Source of the DNA: Verrucomicrobia bacterium UBA1629
GTDB lineage: Bacteria; Verrucomicrobiota; Kiritimatiellia; RFP12; UBA1067
DNA length: 41,524 bases
Reading direction: 5' to 3'
Assembly (NCBI GenBank): GCA_002321305.1
Contig: DCMF01000017.1
Location: forward strand, 31,184 to 72,707
Shown: piece by piece, positions 36,397 through 41,524 of the stretch
Numbering within the stretch: position 1 is the stretch's first letter
How the letters are laid out: every line of letters starts with the position of its first letter
Notes under the pieces: model-generated
The model's input: only the letters and a program-made list of their open reading frames with translations
Databases searched by the model: none
What the model was told of the DNA's origin: nothing
Made by a program: the position numbers and the translations under genes

Positions 36397-36801
36397 CTAC
36401 GGTCGTATCATCAGTTCGGGAATCGCCGCCGCCGTCTCGGCCCCCCTGACCCGCGCCAGCCACCAGTCGCACGAGGCGGCGAACACCTCGAAAAAGCGCC
36501 GCATCAGCGCCGCGTCGGCGGCTGCGGGCAGATCCTGCCAGAGAATCACGCGATCCGTCGCGGGATCGCAGGCCAAAACCGCCTCCTCGCGCAGCACACG
36601 CCCCGCCGCATAGCCCGCGAACGCCGCGAGATCCACGTCCGCCGCCGCGGCCAGGTCGCGCGTCAGGATCAGCCGGCCGTTCGCGACCGTCGCCTCGACA
36701 GCCCCACCATCGACGGAAAAGGCGAACGAAGCGGAACCGAGGGGAACCTCCTCCGGATAGCCAATCGCCTTGGCCAGCGCATTTAGAGCCGTCTCTTTCA
36801 C
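36397..36801 (-). CDS. CesT/Tir-type T3SS chaperone
   Basis: 134 residues with the class I chaperone layout: helix, then strands ASFAFSVDGGAVEATVANGRLILTRDL, a central helix, strands LACDPATDRVILWQDLP, and a C-terminal helix RFFEVFAASCDWWLARV. Such dimers bind the N-terminal part of one or a few effectors. The partner may be the small protein encoded just upstream, which overlaps it by four bases. Start is GTG 36801, 15 bases after an internal TATAAT box at 36822-36817. Confidence 0.72.
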   Translation of the reverse strand: MKETALNALAKAIGYPEEVPLGSASFAFSVDGGAVEATVANGRLILTRDLAAAADVDLAAFAGYAAGRVLREEAVLACDPATDRVILWQDLPAAADAALMRRFFEVFAASCDWWLARVRGAETAAAIPELMIRP

Positions 36802-37109
36802 AGGGAATTTTCGAACATTATATCAAAATTCGGCATCGGCGGGGGCGCAAAGTCGAGAACGGACTTGATGAGCGCGTCCAGCCTGTCGGGCGCGAGCGCA
36901 TCCGCCGCGCACGCGGGATCCAGCCGCCGCGCCGCCTCCGCCGCCGGGCCCTTCGCCGCCGCGCGCACCGTCAGGGGCCTGTCCCCCAACGGGGCCTGCC
37001 CCCCGACAACGGGAGAGGACGGCTCGCCGGCCGCGCCGGCGACCGCCGCCCGCCTGCCCGAACCGCCGATCTGCCCGACGCCCGGCCTGAAATGGTTTTC
37101 GACATTCAT
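36798..37109 (-). CDS. Small hypothetical protein, possible T3SS substrate
   Basis: 103 residues with no recognised domain. The first 70 residues are Gly/Ala/Pro-rich and disordered-looking, partly encoded by a GGGGCCTGTCCCCC-type repeat at 36973-37007. The C-terminus (DALIKSVLDFAPPPMPNFDIMFENSL) is more ordered. Position directly upstream of a CesT-like chaperone, with an ATGA overlap, is typical of chaperone-substrate pairs. A -10 box for the next genes lies inside its 3' end. The coding call is moderate and the function unknown. Confidence 0.5.
   Translation of the reverse strand: MNVENHFRPGVGQIGGSGRRAAVAGAAGEPSSPVVGGQAPLGDRPLTVRAAAKGPAAEAARRLDPACAADALAPDRLDALIKSVLDFAPPPMPNFDIMFENSL
36817..36822 (-). 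promoter_or_regulatory. Internal extended -10 box for the CesT-like/sctC genes
   Basis: The minus strand reads TTTTGATATAATGTTCG: TATAAT preceded by TGA, 15 bases before the GTG of the chaperone gene, inside the coding end of the small hypothetical protein. It could start the T3SS mRNA separately from the surface-protein gene. Confidence 0.5.
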
Positions 37110-37170
37110 AGCATTCTCTGCTACGCGCCAGCCGCCGAAAGGTTACAGGCCAACAGACGGCGACCGCCGC

Positions 37171-40100
37171 CTATTCTCGGATGAAGACCTTGTAAAACCC
37201 CCTCTCGCGGCCCTTGGGGGCGCGGAGAGGGGCCGGCAGGGTCCCGTCCGCGTCCGCCTGCACCCAGGTCGCCGCGTCCACCGTGAACGGCTGCACGAGA
37301 GTCGCCGCGTAGCCGAGGCCGTACCAGAGGCCCGGCCGCACCCCCGTCGGACGCATCGTGACCGCCGCCGAGCCGTCCGGCATCGTGGCGGCGGTCGTCG
37401 TGTCGAGGACGAGGCTCCCGACGTCCGGCAGCGCGAGGGCGTTGAGCGAGACCGCGAGTGTGCCGTCCGCATAGCGGATCGTGTGGATCGCGTCGCTCAC
37501 CGCGCGGACGTCTTCCGGGATGTCGTAGCCGTCGATGCGGATGGTGTTGTCGTCGAAGGTGCAGCCGCTGTAGGCGAGCGTGCCGTCCCGCGCCATCCCA
37601 ATGGCGCCGCCGAGGGCGACGAAGGTCGAGATGGGGGATCCCGCACGGTTTCCCGTGAACGTGCAGCCGGCAAACGAGGCGGCGCTGCCGCCGTAGCCGT
37701 AGACCGCGCCGCCGCGTGCGGCCCGGCAGTCGGCGAACGTCGTCTCCCGCACGGCCAGCGTCGCGCAGTTGGTGCCGCTGCCGTTGCAGATCGCCCCGCC
37801 GAAACCGACCGGCTGCGCGTCGGACGGCCCGCCCGCACATGCCCGGAACGTGCAGTTCGAGACCGTCAGCGCGCCGAGGTTCAGCACCGCCCCGCCGTCG
37901 AAGCCCGTCACGAACGCCGCGCCCTCGGCCATCCCGACGCAGTTGACGAAGGTCAGGTTCTTCAGCGTCAGCGACGAGCCGGGACGCACGGCGAACGCGC
38001 GATGCCGTCCGTCGCCGTCGATCGTGATGTCCCGGTCGCCGCCGTCCACCACGATGTGCACGCCGTTCGTGGCGCCGTGGATGTCGAGATGCCCCGCCTC
38101 GGTCAGGCGGAACGTCTGGCCGCGCAGCCGCGCGTCGAAGGTGATCGTGTAGACGCCGTCCCTGCGGTTCACGCCCCAGAGGTCTTCCCGGCTGGCGATG
38201 CCGCTAATGATCTCGCGCAGCGTCAACGCCCCGTCGTAGGCGTCGCTCGCGTCCTCGATCTTGGTGACGACCGTGCCGTCTTCGGGCCGGTCATGCACAT
38301 ACCAGTACGAGCCGCACTGAGAATTCCGGCAGCTGAAGCTGAGGTCGCGCGGCGAGATGTCGTCCAGCAGGAGCGCCGTCGCCCGCGCCGCGTCGCCGCG
38401 AATCGCCGACTTGGCCCCGCCCCAGGCGGACGCGAGCGCGACGTTCGCCCAATCCGCGTCATGGTAGACGGCATAGCCGACGTCGCCGTCCGTGTCGGTC
38501 GTCCGCAGGTAGTCGTGGACGATGCCGTCCTTCGTCGCCTGACGGTAGGCCATGTCCCGCTCGCCGACCTCGAAGAACGCGCGCTCCTGCTTGCCGAGGC
38601 GGACGTTGCAGTCCGTCCGCGCGACGATCTGCGTGTGCGCGACGCCGAACAGCGAGGCGTAGACGTTCAGCGTCGCCACGCGCGCGCCGAACTGCACGTC
38701 GGGACACGCCAGCGTGCTCCGGCGGTTGCCGACGAAGAAGCTGTTGACGAGATCGAGGCGCGTGCGGCCGCCGCCCTGCACGTAGAGCCCGCCGCCGCCG
38801 TCGAAGTCCGCATGCGGGTTCTCCTGGCAGTTGGCGATGTTGGCCTCGAACGTGCAGTTGACGAGGGTGACGTGGTCGGACGCGCCGCCGGAGTAGACGC
38901 CGCCGCCCGTCTGCCATGCGGCATTCTTGAAGAAGGACGAGTTGACGACGAGCGTCGATGCGCCCGACCGGATCGCGCCCCCGTAAGCCCCGGAATTGCC
39001 CCAGAAGCTGCAGTTGTCGACGATGAGCTTCCGTCCACCGCAGACCGCGCCGCCGCCCCCGCTCTTGGCGGACGTCGCGTTGCCGTCAAACCGGCAGTTC
39101 TCGAGACGCACGAACTCGGCCGCGTCCGCCTGAATCGCGCCGCCGCTGCCGGACGCCGCGTTGCCGACGAAATTGCAGTTGCGGACGTCCAGGGTTCCGC
39201 CGCGCATCCAGATCGCGCCGCCGTCCTCCGCGCTCGTCCCGCCGCGCAGCGTGTAGCCGTCCAGCTCCACCGCATTCCCCGCGCCGATGTCGAGAATGCG
39301 GTCGCCGTTTTTCGTCCCGCCGACGACGATGCCGCAGGTCGCCGGGCCAGGCCCGCGCAGCACAAGCGGATGATCCGCGAAGCGGTTCGCCCCAACGCGG
39401 ATGACGCCCGCCGTGAGCGCGACCTCGACGGACGCCTTTCCGACGAGAAGGCTGTCCGCAAAGACGATCTTGCTCGGCGTCCCGTCCGGCGCCGTCAGGG
39501 TCGGCATCATCGTCGCCCACGTGACGGCGGCGCGGAACGTGATGTTGGAATCATGCGGATCGAACGCCGCGTCGTCCAGCCGCGTGACGACGAGCGGGTC
39601 GGGCGGCGGATCCAGCTTCTCCCAGTTCGCGTAGAGGCGCAGGTTCGCGCCGTCGTCGCGCCAGATCGTGTCCAGCGGATCGCCGGTGTCCGTGTAGACC
39701 TGCTGCCCCGTGCCGTTCGCGCCCGTGAAGTAGCCGCGAAAGATGTAACCGATACGGTCGGGGATCGGCACTTCGGGCATCGTCAGGTAGAGGTAGGCCG
39801 AGACGGTCGCCGAGGTCGCGCCCTGCGATTCGCCTCCGGCGAAGTCGATGATGATCGTCCGCTTGAGGAACTCGTGCGTCTCGACAAAGCCCGGCTCCGG
39901 GTTTCCGCCCCAAACGTCCGCCTGCTCGGAGAGATAGATCTTCCCGTCGCCGCCAGCCGCACCGCCCGCGCCACCCGCACCGCCCGTGCCGCCGTAGGTC
40001 ATGTCTCCTTTCGTGTCCTTGTCACCGCAACGACTTCCATCGCCATCTGCCCCAGCATCACAATCGCCATTCTCCGCGCCCTTTCCGTCCGCACCACCGC

Positions 40101-41040
40101 CGCCACCGGCACCGTCACCATAGGCCTCGTCATTGCCGTAGCGCCAAATAACCGCGCCGCCACCACCGCCACCGCCGCCGCCGCCACCACCACCGCCACC
40201 GCCAATCGCAGCCGCCGCGCCGCCACCGCCGCCACCGCCGCCGCCGCCGCTTGAACCGCCGAATGTGTACCACTCGGCCCAACGGCCATAATCACGAGAC
40301 GAAAAAGAGCCGCCAGTACCGCCCGAAGCCGCCTGTCCACCTTCGGCCTCAACGGAGACGCCATCTAGGACATAAAGCGTCCCCATCGTCACGCCGCGAC
40401 CGCCCACGCCCCCTGTCTCGCCGTTGCATCCGTCCATGCCGCGGTCATATGCGTCATAGTTCTTTCGGATAATGCCGCAATCGCCGCGCGAACCACCCGC
40501 ACCGCCGCCGCCGCCGATGCCGGCCCCGGCACCGCCACCACCGACGCCGCCGCGTCCGCCGTACGTCTTGCACCTGTCGTAGGAATCCCAGATTTCCGTA
40601 GACGCACCATCCTGTCGCGTGTCGTCCCACTGCTCGTCCGACACGCTGTTCGCCGCGTCACTCCCTTGGCCCGCATCGCCGCCAACCGCCTCGACCCGCC
40701 CCTTGCCCACGAGGATGAGCGTGGACGAAGCCGGAAGGGACAGCCCCGGCGTTCCGGCGGTCGCGCCCACTGCCGGCGCGCCGCGCAGGGTCAGCGTGAC
40801 GTTCTCCGGCAGATAGATCGCGACCGTCGCGCCGTCCGCGACGGAAAGGCCCGCCTGCCCGACGCCGCCTATCAGGCGTTTGGACACATTCAGGTAATAG
40901 ACGCCCTCGGCGAGCGTCGCGCCCGCGCCCACGGAGGAAAGGTCTGTCGCGGCGAAGAGCCCCTGCACCGCAGACGCCAGTGCGCCGCAGACGCACAGGC
41001 CTCGCGCCAGGAGGCGAAAGTCTGGACGCCAACCGCGCAC
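37171..41040 (-). CDS. Giant secreted Pmp-like beta-helix protein with Gly-rich and InlB-like segments
   Basis: 1289 residues. The signal peptide (about 1-31) is followed by a small beta domain (to about 118). A Gly-rich region (161-366) includes a poly-Gly run. An InlB/Flg_new-like repeat (about 418-476; DRIGYIFRGYFTGANGTGQQ) follows, then a long right-handed beta-helix (484 to about 1230). The helix carries at least seven GGAI/GGAV-type and seven FxxN-type motifs (FDGN, FWGN, FFKN, FEAN, FTGN, FDDN), as in chlamydial Pmp adhesins, plus CSLREA-like ALTLREIISG. The C-terminus (GFYKVFIRE) is not an autotransporter barrel. Start is GTG 41040, six bases after the STAS gene, without a Shine-Dalgarno. 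Confidence 0.85.
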   Translation of the reverse strand: MRGWRPDFRLLARGLCVCGALASAVQGLFAATDLSSVGAGATLAEGVYYLNVSKRLIGGVGQAGLSVADGATVAIYLPENVTLTLRGAPAVGATAGTPGLSLPASSTLILVGKGRVEAVGGDAGQGSDAANSVSDEQWDDTRQDGASTEIWDSYDRCKTYGGRGGVGGGGAGAGIGGGGGAGGSRGDCGIIRKNYDAYDRGMDGCNGETGGVGGRGVTMGTLYVLDGVSVEAEGGQAASGGTGGSFSSRDYGRWAEWYTFGGSSGGGGGGGGGGAAAAIGGGGGGGGGGGGGGGGAVIWRYGNDEAYGDGAGGGGGADGKGAENGDCDAGADGDGSRCGDKDTKGDMTYGGTGGAGGAGGAAGGDGKIYLSEQADVWGGNPEPGFVETHEFLKRTIIIDFAGGESQGATSATVSAYLYLTMPEVPIPDRIGYIFRGYFTGANGTGQQVYTDTGDPLDTIWRDDGANLRLYANWEKLDPPPDPLVVTRLDDAAFDPHDSNITFRAAVTWATMMPTLTAPDGTPSKIVFADSLLVGKASVEVALTAGVIRVGANRFADHPLVLRGPGPATCGIVVGGTKNGDRILDIGAGNAVELDGYTLRGGTSAEDGGAIWMRGGTLDVRNCNFVGNAASGSGGAIQADAAEFVRLENCRFDGNATSAKSGGGGAVCGGRKLIVDNCSFWGNSGAYGGAIRSGASTLVVNSSFFKNAAWQTGGGVYSGGASDHVTLVNCTFEANIANCQENPHADFDGGGGLYVQGGGRTRLDLVNSFFVGNRRSTLACPDVQFGARVATLNVYASLFGVAHTQIVARTDCNVRLGKQERAFFEVGERDMAYRQATKDGIVHDYLRTTDTDGDVGYAVYHDADWANVALASAWGGAKSAIRGDAARATALLLDDISPRDLSFSCRNSQCGSYWYVHDRPEDGTVVTKIEDASDAYDGALTLREIISGIASREDLWGVNRRDGVYTITFDARLRGQTFRLTEAGHLDIHGATNGVHIVVDGGDRDITIDGDGRHRAFAVRPGSSLTLKNLTFVNCVGMAEGAAFVTGFDGGAVLNLGALTVSNCTFRACAGGPSDAQPVGFGGAICNGSGTNCATLAVRETTFADCRAARGGAVYGYGGSAASFAGCTFTGNRAGSPISTFVALGGAIGMARDGTLAYSGCTFDDNTIRIDGYDIPEDVRAVSDAIHTIRYADGTLAVSLNALALPDVGSLVLDTTTAATMPDGSAAVTMRPTGVRPGLWYGLGYAATLVQPFTVDAATWVQADADGTLPAPLRAPKGRERGFYKVFIRE

Positions 41041-41046
41041 GACGGA

Positions 41047-41340
41047 CTACGCGAGGGTGAGGATGCCGCTCAGCCCCGTGATGTCGAGGACTTCCTTCAC
41101 GGCCGGCTGGATGCCGACGACGGTCATCGTGCCGCCGCCGGCCATCATCTTCTTCTGGGCCGCGAGAAGGCAGCGAAGCCCCGCCGAGCTCATGTAGGGC
41201 ACGCCCGAAAGGTCGAGCGTCAGCGTCTCGTTCCCCACAAGCTTGAGGCCGGCCTCCAGCTCGGGGGCCGTCGTCGTGTCCACGCGCCCGGTCACCGCAA
41301 TGACCGTCTTCGCGCCATCCATCGTCTTCTTGATTTCCAT
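41047..41340 (-). CDS. STAS-domain anti-sigma-factor antagonist
   Basis: 97 residues, a single STAS domain (VIAVTGRVDTTTAPELEAGL, LTLDLSGVPYMSSAGLRCLL). Ser51 and Ser52 occupy the phosphorylation site. Such proteins sequester anti-sigma kinases when dephosphorylated. No kinase or phosphatase partner is in the window. It heads the transcript of the surface protein and perhaps the T3SS, suggesting partner-switch control or simply cotranscription. Confidence 0.9.
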   Translation of the reverse strand: MEIKKTMDGAKTVIAVTGRVDTTTAPELEAGLKLVGNETLTLDLSGVPYMSSAGLRCLLAAQKKMMAGGGTMTVVGIQPAVKEVLDITGLSGILTLA

Positions 41341-41390
41341 CGTTTCGCAGTCTTTCCGCGTTTTTTCGTCTTAAAGAGAAAGGGACTCGA

Positions 41391-41419
41391 ATTATACCAC
41401 AGCGACACGCCGCGCGCAA
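41391..41419 (-). promoter_or_regulatory. Promoter of the STAS/surface-protein transcript
   Basis: On the minus strand: -35-like TTGCGC (41419-41414), a 17-base spacer, and TATAAT (41396-41391) preceded by TGG. The STAS ATG lies 50 nt downstream of the -10, leaving a leader of about 43 nt. Nothing further is recognised between 41420 and 41524. Confidence 0.65.
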
Positions 41420-41524
41420 ATGGCCTCCGCCTGCGCCTGGACGGCTGGGCGACACGTCGATTCAGCAGCACATGGGCGCTGTTTGGCGAGGCGTCTTCTT
41501 CTTTTTCCGGGAAAATACCCCTTT

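Noticed and set aside
36865..40254. Very long plus-strand open frame opposite the surface-protein gene
   Set aside because: It is Arg/Ala/Val/Asp-rich antisense of a clearly coding minus-strand gene with signal peptide and motif repeats; high GC keeps the opposite frame open.

Overview
The window is high-GC DNA in which every gene I can support lies on the minus strand. Lineage clues are a type III (GlnN) glutamine synthetase, Chlamydia-Pmp-like GGAI/FxxN repeats, a homologue of the chlamydial zinc-ribbon protein CT398/CdsZ, a complete Ysc-like type III secretion system (T3SS), InlB-like repeats, and many short dispersed repeats inside genes. I infer an uncultured member of the PVC superphylum, most likely a Kiritimatiellota/Verrucomicrobiota-type gut bacterium. 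The phylum is an inference.

Positions 1-17,918 are mostly housekeeping genes. From the left edge they are: the 5' part of RNase P RNA (rnpB, cut by the window edge), a CT398-like zinc-ribbon protein, tRNA-His and tRNA-Thr, dprA behind tRNA-Glu, an operon of envelope/TPR genes (BamD-like, LptE-like, a lone RAM/Lrp domain, a TPR protein), an orphan OmpR-type regulator overlapping tex, a UbiA-family prenyltransferase, tsaB, a family-5 solute-binding protein, a DciA-like DUF721 protein, prfB, glnN with a consensus sigma54 promoter, a short comEC and a formate/nitrite-type transporter.

Positions 18,055-41,340 form one collinear T3SS supercluster, transcribed right to left: STAS protein, giant Pmp-like beta-helix surface protein, small hypothetical, CesT-like chaperone, SctC, SctW, SycN-like chaperone, SctX, SctV, SctD, SctE, SctF, SctG, SctI, SctJ, [mobile-looking insertion with a GxxExxY gene], small TPR protein, SctK-like, SctL, SctN, AIM24-like protein, SctO, SctP, SctQ, SctR, SctS, SctU. 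The order is close to the Yersinia yopN-sycN-yscX-yscV, yscC-L and yscN-U blocks joined together. SctT is absent from its usual place between SctS and SctU, SctQ appears to lack its second SpoA domain, and no translocator genes or pilotin are visible.

The most unusual theme is invasion of genes by dispersed repeats. The SctP needle-length ruler is largely made of three near-identical in-frame DNA repeats. RNase P RNA, tex and the solute-binding protein carry in-frame or in-RNA repeat insertions. A 164-bp MITE-like element and a GxxExxY gene sit between sctJ and the rest of its operon. Promoters recur as extended -10 boxes (TGN-TATAAT), several of them so close to the start codon that the mRNAs are probably leaderless.
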